In this document: in pieces, positions 27,635 to 37,851 of the stretch
How positions within the stretch are numbered: position 1 is the first letter of the stretch
How the letters are laid out: every line of letters begins with the position of its first letter
Assembly: GCA_028288305.1 (NCBI GenBank)
Contig: JAQBOA010000022.1
Span: 62,001 to 126,000 of the forward strand
Length of the DNA stretch: 64,000 nt
From: Mucilaginibacter sp.
Lineage (GTDB): Bacteria > Bacteroidota > Bacteroidia > Sphingobacteriales > Sphingobacteriaceae
Direction: 5' to 3'
The notes under the pieces: model-generated
Told to the model about the DNA's origin: nothing
Seen by the model: the letters and a program-made list of their open reading frames with translations, nothing else
Databases searched by the model: none
Position numbers and translations under genes: made by a program

Positions 27635-30208
27635 ATGTTCCGTAAAATTATTTTACCAGTTTTTATTTTAGTTTTCGCTCTATCAGCATCAGCACAAAGG
27701 AAAAAAGATTATACGCAATTTATCGATCCATTTATTGGTACCGGCGGCCATGGACATACATATCCGGGCGCAGTCGTACCTTTTGGCATGGTTCAGCTAA
27801 GCCCCGATACGCGTTTAACCGGCTGGGATGGCTGTTCAGGTTATTATTATAGTGATACAGTTGTTTACGGCTTTTCACATACCCATTTAAGCGGAACAGG
27901 CATAGCAGATTATTGCGATATTTTGTTTATGCCAACAACAGGTACTCCCAAATTTAAAAATACTGATTATCAATCGGGGTTTAAAAAGAAAAATGAGACA
28001 GCAAGCCCCGGATACTATAAAACTTTACTTGATAAATATAATATTGGCGTTGAGCTGACCGCAACTACCCGTGTTGGCATGCACCGTTATAACTTTCCAA
28101 AATCACAGCAGGCCAATATAATTATTGACTTGCAGCATCGTGATATTGTACTCGACTCATGGATAGAAGTAATCAATGATCATGAAATCAAGGGGTTTCG
28201 TCGCTCAAAGAGTTGGGCAAAGGATCAGTCAGTTTATTTTTATGCCAAATTCTCCAAGCCTTTTAAAACTTACGGAATAGCCGGTAACGACACTTTGCAA
28301 ACAGGGAAAAACAAATTGCAGGGGAAAAACATAAAAATGTTTATTCAGTTTGATAATCCGGGTGAAGTAATATCCAAAGTAGGAATTTCATCAGTAAGTG
28401 CGGATGGGGCATTAAAAAATCTGGATGCAGAAGTTCCCGACTTTGATTTTAAACGGGTTCAGAAAGAGGCAAAAACATTATGGAATGCTGAACTTTCAAA
28501 AATAGCAGTTGAAGGTGGCGGCCCAAGTGCATCTGATCAGCAGCCTCAAAGCCGCCCAAGTCCAAGCAGCGGTTACAACAATCAAACCGGGTATCATAGG
28601 CCTAAATCTGTTGCTAAACAACCTGTTATTGATTATGCTAAAAGGAAACAGGTTATTTTTTATACAGCTTTATATCATGCCATGCTGGCGCCTAATGTTT
28701 ATAGTGATATTGATGGTCAATATCGGGGGATGGATCAGAAAATACACAAGGCAGATGGTTTTAAATATTATACGGTATTCTCCTTATGGGATACCTATCG
28801 GGCCGAGGACCCGTTACTAAACCTGATAGACCGTAAGCGCACGCTTGATTTTGTAAAATCTTTTTTAGCCATGTATGAACAGGGTGGACTGTTGCCCATA
28901 TGGCCTTTAGCGTCCAGTGAAACTTTTTGTATGGTAGGAAACCACTCCATACCAGTTATAGTTGATGCCTATGCAAAAGGCATCCGCGATTTTAATGCTG
29001 AAGAAGCATTTACAGCCATGAAAGCTGCAGTTAACCGTAACCAGTTCGGTTTAGATTCGTACCGGAAAAACGGCGTTGTTTTGTCAGATGATGAACATGA
29101 ATCAGTTTCGAAAACACTCGAATATGCCTTTGACGATTGGTGTATAGCCCAAATGGCGAAAATGCTGAATAAGCCCGAGGATTATAAAGAGTTTATCCAG
29201 AGAGCCCAATACTGGAAAAATCATTACAACAACCAAAATGGTTTTATGCAAGCCAGGGCAAATGGAGGCTGGTATACTCCATTTGATCCGACTGAAATTA
29301 ACAATAATTATACTGAAGGAAACTCCTGGCAATATTCCTTTTTGGCACCGCAGGATATTGAAGGTTTAATAGAGCGAATGGGTGGCAAAGAAGCTTTTGA
29401 AGCAAAACTGGATGAACTTTTTACCACAGATTTAAAATTAACCGGACGGCAAGTGGATGACGTTAGCGGCTTGATTGGCCAGTATGCACATGGAAATGAA
29501 CCCAGTCATCACATGGCCTATTTGTTTAATTTTACGGATTCTCCTGATAAAACCCAACTATATATCAACAGGATATTGAGTGAAGAATACAGTGATAAAC
29601 CTGATGGCTTATCGGGCAATGAAGATTGCGGGCAAATGTCGGCCTGGTATGTAATGAGCTCATTGGGAATTTACAATATAGCGCCAGGTCAGCAGCAATT
29701 CCAGATCGGAACACCGCAATTTGATAAGGCAGTAATTAATTTGGAAAATGGTAAAAAGTTCACCATTTTAAATCCGGGTGCAAGTATCAGTGGTAGCAAT
29801 ATCTATTTGCAGGGCATGAATTTGAATAAAAAATCATACAATAAGCTTTATCTTAACTATGAGGATATTGCTAACGGCGGCGAATTTGAAGTTTTTACAG
29901 GCCACCTGCCAAATAAGCTTTTTGTTCAGGACCTTGAAAAACCGACATCAAAAATCATCGACAATTTTATAGTTCCGAACCCGTATATTATCGGGCCATC
30001 AAAAATAATTAAACAACCTTTCAATATCGAAATAAAGTGCGCTGACGCTGCTGCTAAGATATATTATACATTGGATGGCGCCGCTCCTACTGTTAATTCA
30101 ACGTTGTACAGTTCGCCAATAACTATTTCATCTAACACAACTGTTAAAGCAATTGCTGTTGAAGGTGACAAATCAAGTTTTGTTGATGTTGGTACTTTCA
30201 CTAAATAA
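27635..30208 (+). CDS. GH92 family glycosyl hydrolase (alpha-mannosidase-like) with C-terminal CHB_HEX-type domain
   Basis: FIDPFIGTGGHGHTYPGAVVPFGMVQLSPDT, GFSHTHLSGTG, GNEPSHHMAYLFN, GNEDCGQMSAWYVMSSLG; tail KIYYTLDGAAPTVNSTLYSSPI. Confidence 0.96.
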   Translation: MFRKIILPVFILVFALSASAQRKKDYTQFIDPFIGTGGHGHTYPGAVVPFGMVQLSPDTRLTGWDGCSGYYYSDTVVYGFSHTHLSGTGIADYCDILFMPTTGTPKFKNTDYQSGFKKKNETASPGYYKTLLDKYNIGVELTATTRVGMHRYNFPKSQQANIIIDLQHRDIVLDSWIEVINDHEIKGFRRSKSWAKDQSVYFYAKFSKPFKTYGIAGNDTLQTGKNKLQGKNIKMFIQFDNPGEVISKVGISSVSADGALKNLDAEVPDFDFKRVQKEAKTLWNAELSKIAVEGGGPSASDQQPQSRPSPSSGYNNQTGYHRPKSVAKQPVIDYAKRKQVIFYTALYHAMLAPNVYSDIDGQYRGMDQKIHKADGFKYYTVFSLWDTYRAEDPLLNLIDRKRTLDFVKSFLAMYEQGGLLPIWPLASSETFCMVGNHSIPVIVDAYAKGIRDFNAEEAFTAMKAAVNRNQFGLDSYRKNGVVLSDDEHESVSKTLEYAFDDWCIAQMAKMLNKPEDYKEFIQRAQYWKNHYNNQNGFMQARANGGWYTPFDPTEINNNYTEGNSWQYSFLAPQDIEGLIERMGGKEAFEAKLDELFTTDLKLTGRQVDDVSGLIGQYAHGNEPSHHMAYLFNFTDSPDKTQLYINRILSEEYSDKPDGLSGNEDCGQMSAWYVMSSLGIYNIAPGQQQFQIGTPQFDKAVINLENGKKFTILNPGASISGSNIYLQGMNLNKKSYNKLYLNYEDIANGGEFEVFTGHLPNKLFVQDLEKPTSKIIDNFIVPNPYIIGPSKIIKQPFNIEIKCADAAAKIYYTLDGAAPTVNSTLYSSPITISSNTTVKAIAVEGDKSSFVDVGTFTK

Positions 30209-30280
30209 GAGAACAGACAAGACAACTTTAAAAAAATGTTTATCCGCTTTTCCTAACAATCAATTATTTATATTACTAAC

Positions 30281-31489
30281 TCAATTACTTAATAAGTGAA
30301 ACCATGCCAGCACATCCAGCATCATGGGTATAACACTTGTTTTATGCGTACCAAAAGGGATGGGAATAAAAGTTAATTGAGTTGATCCCGCGGCTATAAA
30401 TCTGTTATAGGTTGTTTGAGAAGTTTCAAAAAAAACAGCTTCATCAGCAGTTCCATGATACATCTTTGTTAAAGTTTTAGGATACCAATTGGGGAAACTA
30501 TTAGCCGTTAGTTGTGCTTTTAAAGTTGTTTCGCCGGATGGATTTGATAAATTACTGTAAAAAGTTGGATTAAATAACGAGTCGAGATTGGTAGTTAGCT
30601 GACTGTTTATTTGGCCGGTGTTTAATGTACCATTCAATAAAGTGGGAATTTTAGAAGCGTATGGTGTCATAAAAAAGTCGGTTAAGGGGCGGTTCCAGTT
30701 GTAAGTTATATCATAAGCATTTATAATTAAAGCAAGGAATGAAGGATCAGGATAAGAGTGCATCGTTCCGATTAAGGATAGTTGAGTATTTAAATCATAA
30801 CCGCCTGCTCCTTCTGCTGATGCAGTAAGTGTTAAATTATTGTCAGCATTAGTTTCAATTTCTTTTTGCGCTGCCATTGTAACGTATCCCCCTTCAGAGT
30901 AACCTACTAAAAATAATTTATTACTAATCGTTTTCTTTAATGTGGATAGATAATATTTAGAAGCTTTTAGCATATCCACAACTGCCGAACCGGAATATTG
31001 CATATCGTAATAAGGAGGAAAAATATCTTTAGAGGCGCCATATCCTATAAAATCAGGGATTGCTGTAATAAATCCGGTAGAAGCAAATAATTCAAAGCCG
31101 GTAAATGCAGTTGGAAAGTTGGATGGTGCATCTGCAAGGTTAAAAATTGTACCATGCTGTGCGCTTAGCAAAGCCGGGGCCGACAGTGTGTTTTTAGGAA
31201 TAGCCAATGACCCTGATGCTTCAATTTGCTTTCCATTATAGGTAGTTTTGTATATTATTTTGTAAAAATCAACATCATATTTTGCCAATGGCGCGTATAT
31301 AGCAAATCCCTTAGATACAGCTAAAGCCTGTAGCTGGATAGTAGTATAACTTCCTAATGAAGCTGCAGAAACAAAAACAGCCTTCCCGCCTGTTGTATCC
31401 GGAATTTCACTTGTAACAGAATGCTTCCTGCAACCAGCTATTACAAATAAAATTAACAATAAGCCTAAGCGTAAATTTTTTACTTTCAT
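30281..31489 (-). CDS. alpha/beta hydrolase lipoprotein (secretory-lipase-like)
   Basis: Lipobox-like LFVIAGC; GYSEGGY nucleophile elbow; C-terminal YHGTADEAVFFETSQ. Confidence 0.85.
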   Translation of the reverse strand: MKVKNLRLGLLLILFVIAGCRKHSVTSEIPDTTGGKAVFVSAASLGSYTTIQLQALAVSKGFAIYAPLAKYDVDFYKIIYKTTYNGKQIEASGSLAIPKNTLSAPALLSAQHGTIFNLADAPSNFPTAFTGFELFASTGFITAIPDFIGYGASKDIFPPYYDMQYSGSAVVDMLKASKYYLSTLKKTISNKLFLVGYSEGGYVTMAAQKEIETNADNNLTLTASAEGAGGYDLNTQLSLIGTMHSYPDPSFLALIINAYDITYNWNRPLTDFFMTPYASKIPTLLNGTLNTGQINSQLTTNLDSLFNPTFYSNLSNPSGETTLKAQLTANSFPNWYPKTLTKMYHGTADEAVFFETSQTTYNRFIAAGSTQLTFIPIPFGTHKTSVIPMMLDVLAWFHLLSN

Positions 31490-31647
31490 ATATTTTGTTT
31501 TATAATATCACAATATTAAAAATCTAATATAGAAATTAAATTTATTTATAATTAATTTTATTTAATAATGATTAATTTATTAAAAAATAATAAAAAGCAA
31601 AATATCTTAATACCTAAGCTCTTAACTCCAGACGCTAATCACTAAAC

Positions 31648-32208
31648 CTAATTTAACGCCGGGTTTTCGGGAAAATTAGCTATATGAGCGTACCGTTGGC
31701 CAAGGCTAATTACAATTTTGCGCCAAAGGTTTTCTTCATTGTATTTAAATATTAATTCCGGGCTTTTATCAGCAACTATCCAACTATCGGCTTTTATTTC
31801 ATTATCCAATTGTTTGGGTGTCCAGCCGGAATAGCCGGTAAAAAACCTTATTTCATTCGCAGTTAAACTGTAGTTAGAAATTAGTTCCTTAACCTTTTCG
31901 AAATCGCCGCCCCAAAATATTCCTTCACCAATCTCAATTCCATCTTCAATTTTTTCCGGGCAGCAATGAATAAAATGGAGTGTATCCGCTCCCACTGGTC
32001 CACCTTCAAAAACGGGTATTTCAGAATAAGATACATCTGGTAAAATATCGCCCAGTAAATATTCACTCGGATGATTCAAAACAAATCCCATTGCTCCCGC
32101 TTCAGAATACTCTGTCAATAAAATAACTGACCGTTTGAAATTAGGATCCATCATAAAGGGTTCCGAGATCAATAAGCGCCCGGCGGCGGCTGAAATGGTA
32201 TTAAGCAT
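31648..32208 (-). CDS. YqgE/AlgH family protein
   Basis: GRLLISEPFMMDPNFKRSVILLTEYSEAGAMGFVLNHPSE, YSGWTPKQLDNEIKADSWIV. Start set at MLNTISAAAGR (32208). Confidence 0.93.
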   Translation of the reverse strand: MLNTISAAAGRLLISEPFMMDPNFKRSVILLTEYSEAGAMGFVLNHPSEYLLGDILPDVSYSEIPVFEGGPVGADTLHFIHCCPEKIEDGIEIGEGIFWGGDFEKVKELISNYSLTANEIRFFTGYSGWTPKQLDNEIKADSWIVADKSPELIFKYNEENLWRKIVISLGQRYAHIANFPENPALN

Positions 32209-32313
32209 AAAGTTAATTTTGTTTAATATAACAAGTTTTACAATAATATGTTCGGTTAGGTCAATTTGAAATTCTATAATCATTATACGGAATAATTAAT
32301 TTGTAAGTTTGCA

Positions 32314-32964
32314 ATGATGAACCAGGAAGATATAAAAAATTTAAGAGTGGAATATACCACCGCCTCACTGTCAGAAACAACTACAAAAGCCGATCCTATA
32401 AAGCAATTTGAAATATGGTTTAATGAGGCGCAGGAGGCTCACGTACCTGAGCGAAATGCGATGACCCTTTCAACCGCAACCAATGACGGCCGGCCATCAG
32501 CCAGGGTTGTGTTACTGAAAGGATTTTATGATGCAGGTTTTATTTTTTTTACAAATTATCTTAGTCGTAAAGGAAAAGAGATTAACAAAAACCCGGTTGG
32601 CGCACTAACTTTTTTTTGGCCGGGCTTAGAAAGACAAATACGTATTGAAGGAACTATTGAGAAGGTAAGTAAAGAGGAATCTGAAAAATATTTTCATTCA
32701 AGACCAAAAAACAGTCAAATCGGCGCATTAGCTTCTCCGCAAAGCCAGGAAATTGCTGACCGTAAAATATTAGAGGACAAATGGAGTGAACTTGCAGCTG
32801 AATATGAAGATAAAGAGGTGCCCAAACCATCTTACTGGGGTGGTTACATTTTAAAACCACGCTTGATTGAATTTTGGCAGGGCAGGCCAAGCCGCTTGCA
32901 TGACCGTATCCTTTACAAAAAGATAGATAACAAAAACTGGAAAAAAGCACGTTTGGCTCCATGA
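32314..32964 (+). CDS. pdxH: pyridoxamine 5'-phosphate oxidase
   Basis: ERNAMTLSTATNDGRPSARVVLLKGF, FFTNYLSRKGKEI, SYWGGYILKPRLIEFWQGRPSRLHDR. Confidence 0.97.
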   Translation: MMNQEDIKNLRVEYTTASLSETTTKADPIKQFEIWFNEAQEAHVPERNAMTLSTATNDGRPSARVVLLKGFYDAGFIFFTNYLSRKGKEINKNPVGALTFFWPGLERQIRIEGTIEKVSKEESEKYFHSRPKNSQIGALASPQSQEIADRKILEDKWSELAAEYEDKEVPKPSYWGGYILKPRLIEFWQGRPSRLHDRILYKKIDNKNWKKARLAP

Positions 32965-33458
32965 ACTTTGAAGATATTAAAATATTGCTCACTGAAAAAT
33001 TAGGCTTAGAAGTTGTAACAGGCGAAGAAACCAGCGGCTTACAACCCGCGTTACTTATTGAACCGGACCATATTGCAGAAGTATGCCTGGAGCTCCGTAA
33101 TAATCCAAATACTTATTTCGACTTTCTTTCCTCTCTTAGCGGTGTTGACTACGGCACGGCAACAAATCGCTTTGGGGTGGTTTATCACCTTGCATCTATC
33201 CCCTATCAAACACAGCTAACTTTAAAAATAAGTAAAGAAAATAATAGGGATTTGAATGATTTGCCCACTTTCCCAAGCATAACATCTGTTTACCGTACTG
33301 CCGACTGGCACGAACGAGAAGCTTATGACCTTGTCGGAATATTTTTTAAAGGACATCCTGATTTACGCCGCATTTTATTACCTGATGATTGGGAAGGTTA
33401 TCCTTTAAGGAAAGATTATAAAACTGCTGAGTATTATAAAGGGATAAAGATAGACTGA
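32961..33458 (+). CDS. nuoC: NADH-quinone oxidoreductase subunit C
   Basis: YRTADWHEREAYDLVGIFFKGHPDLRRILLPDDWEGYPLRKDY; ATGA overlap with pdxH. Confidence 0.95.
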   Translation: MNFEDIKILLTEKLGLEVVTGEETSGLQPALLIEPDHIAEVCLELRNNPNTYFDFLSSLSGVDYGTATNRFGVVYHLASIPYQTQLTLKISKENNRDLNDLPTFPSITSVYRTADWHEREAYDLVGIFFKGHPDLRRILLPDDWEGYPLRKDYKTAEYYKGIKID

Positions 33459-33520
33459 TTTAGATTCAAGAAGTAAGAATTAAGAGCCAGGAAAAGAAAC
33501 ATCAAAAAATAAATTCGAAA

Positions 33521-34723
33521 TTGAACATCCGAAATTCGAAATACGATCACGCATTAGAAAATTACAGCAAGAAAATTGCTGATGCCAGCGTAGAGGATAT
33601 GGTGCTGAACATGGGCCCGCAACATCCGTCTACTCACGGGGTTTTACGCCTTGAGCTAATAACAGACGGCGAAATAGTTAAAGAAGTTATTCCGCATATA
33701 GGCTACTTACACCGTTGTTTTGAAAAACATGCCGAATCATTAACCTATCAGCAAACTATTCCATTTACCGACCGGATGGATTACCTGGCTTCGATGAATA
33801 ACAGCCATGCTTTTGTAATGGGTGTAGAACGAATGCTGGGTATCGATAAGGATATTCCAAAACGAATTGAATATATAAGAGTGTTGGTTTGCGAATTAAA
33901 CCGCATTGGCTCTCACTTGATTGCAATCGGCACTTATGGAATTGATATAGGCGCCTTTACTCCCTTTTTATGGTGTTTCAGAGATAGGGAACACATTATG
34001 GGTATGCTGGAATGGGCCTCGGGCTCAAGAATGCTATATAATTATATTTGGGTTGGAGGTTTATTTTACGACTTGCCCGTTGGTTTTGAAGAGCGCTGCC
34101 GTGAGTTTGTTGATTATTTTAAACCTAAAATGGTTGAGCTTAACCAGCTTTTAACAGATAACCAGGTTTTTATAAACCGTACTGCCAACGTTGGCGTTTT
34201 GCCGCTGGATGTAGCCATTAATTACGGATGCTCAGGTCCTATGCTGCGCGGGTCGGGATTAAAATGGGATTTACGCCGGATTGATAATTATTCTGTTTAT
34301 CCTGAACTGGAATTCGATGTGCCCATAGGAAAAGGTGAAATGGGAACAGTGGGCGATTGCTGGGACCGCTATAAGGTACGCGTTGATGAGATAGAACAAT
34401 CTCTTAAAATGATTGAACAATGCCTTGACCGCCTGCAAAAAGAATTAAAACGCACGCCTGATTTTGATCCACGCGCAAAACTTCCGCGAAAAACTATACC
34501 AAAAGCTCAAGACTATTATGTTCGTTGCGAAGGCGCAAAAGGAGAATTAGGGTTTTATTTTATAGCCGATGGAAAATCGGAAATACCAACCCGTGTAAAA
34601 GCACGTGCCCCAAGCTTTAACAATTTATCGGTATTACCCGAAATTGCGAAAGGCGTAATGATAGCCGACCTTATAGCGATAGTAGGTTCTATTGATTTTG
34701 TTTTAGGCGAAGTTGACAGATAA
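33521..34723 (+). CDS. nuoD: NADH-quinone oxidoreductase subunit D
   Basis: [63 protein letters not shown]. Listed start is TTG; ATG at 33599 is an alternative. Confidence 0.96.
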   Translation: MNIRNSKYDHALENYSKKIADASVEDMVLNMGPQHPSTHGVLRLELITDGEIVKEVIPHIGYLHRCFEKHAESLTYQQTIPFTDRMDYLASMNNSHAFVMGVERMLGIDKDIPKRIEYIRVLVCELNRIGSHLIAIGTYGIDIGAFTPFLWCFRDREHIMGMLEWASGSRMLYNYIWVGGLFYDLPVGFEERCREFVDYFKPKMVELNQLLTDNQVFINRTANVGVLPLDVAINYGCSGPMLRGSGLKWDLRRIDNYSVYPELEFDVPIGKGEMGTVGDCWDRYKVRVDEIEQSLKMIEQCLDRLQKELKRTPDFDPRAKLPRKTIPKAQDYYVRCEGAKGELGFYFIADGKSEIPTRVKARAPSFNNLSVLPEIAKGVMIADLIAIVGSIDFVLGEVDR

Positions 34724-34791
34724 CAATTAAAAAAAGCAACCCAATAATATCGGACTGCCTTTAAATATATATTTATTATGTTCGGGGAAAG

Positions 34792-35889
34792 CTATTGATT
34801 GTAAACTCTAACCATAAAAACGTAATTCTGCAGTTTTTTTATCTGCTGAACACGGCTTAATCCAGCCAGCACATTTTTATTATTCAAACTTAAAGTCTCT
34901 TTTAAAGAATCAGCAGGGATATCCTGTATAGTCTTTAACAAATAATTTGATTTAACTGCGAATGCAGCACCCACCATGTGTGTTTCCCTGGCGTTTATAA
35001 TGCCAATTATATTACCCTTACTATCAAGCAAAGGGCCGCCGCTATTTCCAAAATCAACCGGTGTTGAAACCTGGTACTGGGTGGTATCGCCATTAAATCC
35101 GCTGCTGGCCGTTAAAAAACCTGGTCCTAGGACCATAACATCACGGGGATAACCAATAGTAAATACATTTTCGCCAATATCACTTTCCGATTTCTTAAAG
35201 TCATAAGGTATTGCTCCAAGGCCTTTAAAAGAAGGGTCATTTATTTCTAATATAGCTATATCTGTTTGAGGTTCTGAATAAATTACTTTGGTACGATATG
35301 ATTTTCCGTCGGCACTTTGTACATAAACCGAATCAGCATTGTTTATAACATGGTAATCGGTAACAATGTAACCATTAGAAGAAATTGCAAAACCCGTCCC
35401 CCGGAATTTTCCGGGATTGTTATTTTTTTTAACAGGTGAATTAAGATTATTAAATTTATTATTTAACAGATCCGTTTTTCTCTTTAATTGAGTTACTTCA
35501 CCTCTCAGTTTTACGTAATTTATTTCGCGGTTATTCAGATAACCAGTAAAGAACATAGTGCATAAAACTGCAAAAATAGCAATTGAAGCTGCCACAGAAA
35601 TTTTTGAATGATGGGTACGCCATAACTGCACTATCCACGAAGGATGTATCATCAGTTCCTCTTTTAGGGTATATACATCAATCTCATCATGAATAGCATC
35701 CAAACGTTTTTCCAATTCCAAACGCTCGCCATACTGTTTTATCAGCCCGGTAAAATGTTTATGCTCATTTACCAGGTTGTTAACATCCGGGTTTTCATTA
35801 CGCAGTATCTCAAAACGGGCACGCTCATCATTGCTCATTTCACCGTTAATATAATGTTCAATTACTTCTAATAGTTGGTTATCGCTCAT
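34792..35889 (-). CDS. membrane-anchored S1C/HtrA-like serine protease with N-terminal anti-sigma-like cytosolic region
   Basis: N-terminal zinc-finger-less anti-sigma-like segment (LLEVIEHYINGEMSNDERARFEILRNENPDVNNLVNEH), TM helix, coiled coil, protease with H (TDYHVI), D (QTDIAIL), S (FGNSGGPLL). Confidence 0.85.
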   Translation of the reverse strand: MSDNQLLEVIEHYINGEMSNDERARFEILRNENPDVNNLVNEHKHFTGLIKQYGERLELEKRLDAIHDEIDVYTLKEELMIHPSWIVQLWRTHHSKISVAASIAIFAVLCTMFFTGYLNNREINYVKLRGEVTQLKRKTDLLNNKFNNLNSPVKKNNNPGKFRGTGFAISSNGYIVTDYHVINNADSVYVQSADGKSYRTKVIYSEPQTDIAILEINDPSFKGLGAIPYDFKKSESDIGENVFTIGYPRDVMVLGPGFLTASSGFNGDTTQYQVSTPVDFGNSGGPLLDSKGNIIGIINARETHMVGAAFAVKSNYLLKTIQDIPADSLKETLSLNNKNVLAGLSRVQQIKKLQNYVFMVRVYNQ

Positions 35890-35904
35890 CGCTTTACTCT
35901 CTCC

Positions 35905-36474
35905 TTATTTCTGCTGAAAAAACAATTTCTTCAGCCTTTGCAGGCATTTATATTTTTGGGTTTTGGCATTATCTGCATTTGTATACCCAAAATTTTCACA
36001 GATCTCTTGCATCGATCTGTTGTTTATGTAAAAATCTTCTATAATCGTTTTACAGGGTTCGCCTAATAACTGAAGCGCATTTCCCATTTTATTAAACTGT
36101 AAATCCCTTTCATTGTTCTTTTCAGTTTCATCATCAACGGCTAAATATTCCTGAAAATCCTTAATATCACCGCCATACTTATTCATCTGGCTAAGTCTTT
36201 TTAGCCAAAGTCTTCTGCAAATTGAATATATATAGGTTTTTAGTTTACTGCTTAATTCAAAATTGCCGGTTTTAACTTTATTATAAAGTATAATTATGGC
36301 TTCCTGGTAAATGTCCTTAGCATCATCTGTGTTACCATTATTATTAATAATTAATTGTAACACCATCGGAAAATATGCAAGATATAACCTTTTTAAAACA
36401 CTTTCCGAATTATTAAGGATACCCAGGATAACTTCATTATCAGAAGGTATTCCGCTATTTGACTCTTTACTCAC
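35905..36474 (-). CDS. RNA polymerase sigma factor (ECF-like)
   Basis: DAKDIYQEAIIILYNKVKTGNFELSSKLKTYIYSICRRLWLKRL; C-terminal SMQEICENFGYTNADNAKTQKYKCLQRLKKLF. Confidence 0.9.
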   Translation of the reverse strand: MSKESNSGIPSDNEVILGILNNSESVLKRLYLAYFPMVLQLIINNNGNTDDAKDIYQEAIIILYNKVKTGNFELSSKLKTYIYSICRRLWLKRLSQMNKYGGDIKDFQEYLAVDDETEKNNERDLQFNKMGNALQLLGEPCKTIIEDFYINNRSMQEICENFGYTNADNAKTQKYKCLQRLKKLFFQQK

Positions 36475-36541
36475 TACTTAATACAATTTGTGCGAAATTG
36501 TAACCCATAATCGGTAAAAAAAAATTAATACGGAAATATTT

Positions 36542-36687
36542 TTAGTCCGAAAGACGAAAAAGTCAGGATGACCCGAAGAAATAGCCTTGGAAGGATCAAA
36601 TTAATAAATTCTACGAATAATAATAATGTGCGATGTTTTTTCTTTCTGGTTTTCGGACTTCCAGACTTTTCGGCCTTTCGGACTAAG
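36542..36687. repeat. inverted repeat, TTAGTCCGAAAG family
   Basis: TTAGTCCGAAAG (36542-36553) versus CTTTCGGACTAA (36675-36686), flanked by related units. Confidence 0.75.
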
Positions 36688-36742
36688 AAACAAACATTAA
36701 ACAACGAAAATTGATAACTATCAACAATTTAAATAATATACT

Positions 36743-37003
36743 ATGAAAAAAACATTCAAACTTCCTTTCTTAATAATTGCTGTTTCCTTATCTGTAGTTG
36801 CATGTAAGGGTAACCGATCTGGTAATTCTGCTGACTCAGCCAAAGTGGATTCTTCAACATCTTTGAAAAGCAGTACAGATACCATTAGGAAAGTTGACAC
36901 AACAGGACGTGTAACAGACACTTCAAAAGCTAAAACAGATACGGTTAGTAAGGTTGTCACCAAAACTACCCATGTTAAAAAAACAAAAGTGAAAAAAGAT
37001 TAA
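36743..37003 (+). CDS. small low-complexity lipoprotein (first of three)
   Basis: Lipobox SVVACKGN then Ser/Thr/Asp/Lys-rich tail. Confidence 0.7.
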   Translation: MKKTFKLPFLIIAVSLSVVACKGNRSGNSADSAKVDSSTSLKSSTDTIRKVDTTGRVTDTSKAKTDTVSKVVTKTTHVKKTKVKKD

Positions 37004-37173
37004 TAATAGTTGAGTTTAGTCTCTTTGTCCAAATTTCAGGAGATTAGTTTAAGATATTTTTCATTTTATAATCTGTTTAAAACGGATAATTCAATATTTT
37101 TTAAAAATATCGGGTTACCTTTTAAAAAATGTGGTATTAACATGAAACATTCACATTTTAAATTTTAATAAAA

Positions 37174-37380
37174 ATGAAAAATTCAATCAAAATGGGCGCT
37201 TTAGCCTTAGTTATCGCTGTTTCTTTCGCTGCTTGCAAAGGTAAAGGTTCTGCTGGTTCTGATTCAACTAAAGTTGATTCAACTGTAAAAGTTGATTCAA
37301 CCGTTAAAAAAGACTCTACTGTTAAAATTGATACAGCTAAAAAAGACTCTACTAAGAAAGATACTACCAAGAAAAAATAA
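37174..37380 (+). CDS. small low-complexity lipoprotein (second of three)
   Basis: MKNSIKMGALALVIAVSFAACKGKGSAGSDSTKVDSTVKVDSTVKKDSTVKIDTAKKDSTKKDTTKKK. Confidence 0.78.
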   Translation: MKNSIKMGALALVIAVSFAACKGKGSAGSDSTKVDSTVKVDSTVKKDSTVKIDTAKKDSTKKDTTKKK

Positions 37381-37515
37381 TCTCATTTTTTCAATTAATT
37401 TTTTTAGTTTTTAATTGTCAAAAGGTGACTTGTAATTTTTATTGAAATTACGGGTTACCTTTTGTTGTTTTAGGTATTAAAAGCAAAACTATTTAATCAC
37501 TTAAAAAAACTAAAC

Positions 37516-37743
37516 ATGAAAAATTCATTCAAAATGGGCGTATTAGCTTTAGCTATCGCTGTTTCTTTCGCTGCTTGTAAAGGTAAAGGTTCTGCTGGCG
37601 CTGATTCAACTAAAACAGATTCAGCTAAAATGGATTCAGCTAAAATGACTGATACAGCTAAAAAAATGGTAGACACAGCTAAAAAAATGACTGACACTGC
37701 TAAAAAAATGACTAAAGACACTGCTAAAATGAAAAAAATGTAA
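37516..37743 (+). CDS. small low-complexity lipoprotein (third of three)
   Basis: MKNSFKMGVLALAIAVSFAACKGKGSAGADSTKTDSAKMDSAKMTDTAKKMVDTAKKMTDTAKKM...; N-terminus near-identical to 37174..37380. Confidence 0.78.
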   Translation: MKNSFKMGVLALAIAVSFAACKGKGSAGADSTKTDSAKMDSAKMTDTAKKMVDTAKKMTDTAKKMTKDTAKMKKM

Positions 37744-37763
37744 TTTCATTTTTTGTTATAACA

Positions 37764-37796
37764 AAAGCGCTCCTGATTTATCAGGGGCGTTTTTGT
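37764..37796 (+). terminator. intrinsic terminator after lipoprotein trio
   Basis: aaagcgctcctga-ttta-tcaggggcgtttttg. Confidence 0.8.
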
Positions 37797-37851
37797 TTTA
37801 TAGGGTTTTTACACATTATTTTTATTATACGTTAACTATAAAAATTGTTTA

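Noticed and set aside
37158-37721. Minus-strand ORFs rich in VESTL/LAVS repeats
   Set aside because: Mirror translations of the low-complexity lipoprotein tails; regular pattern is a codon artefact.
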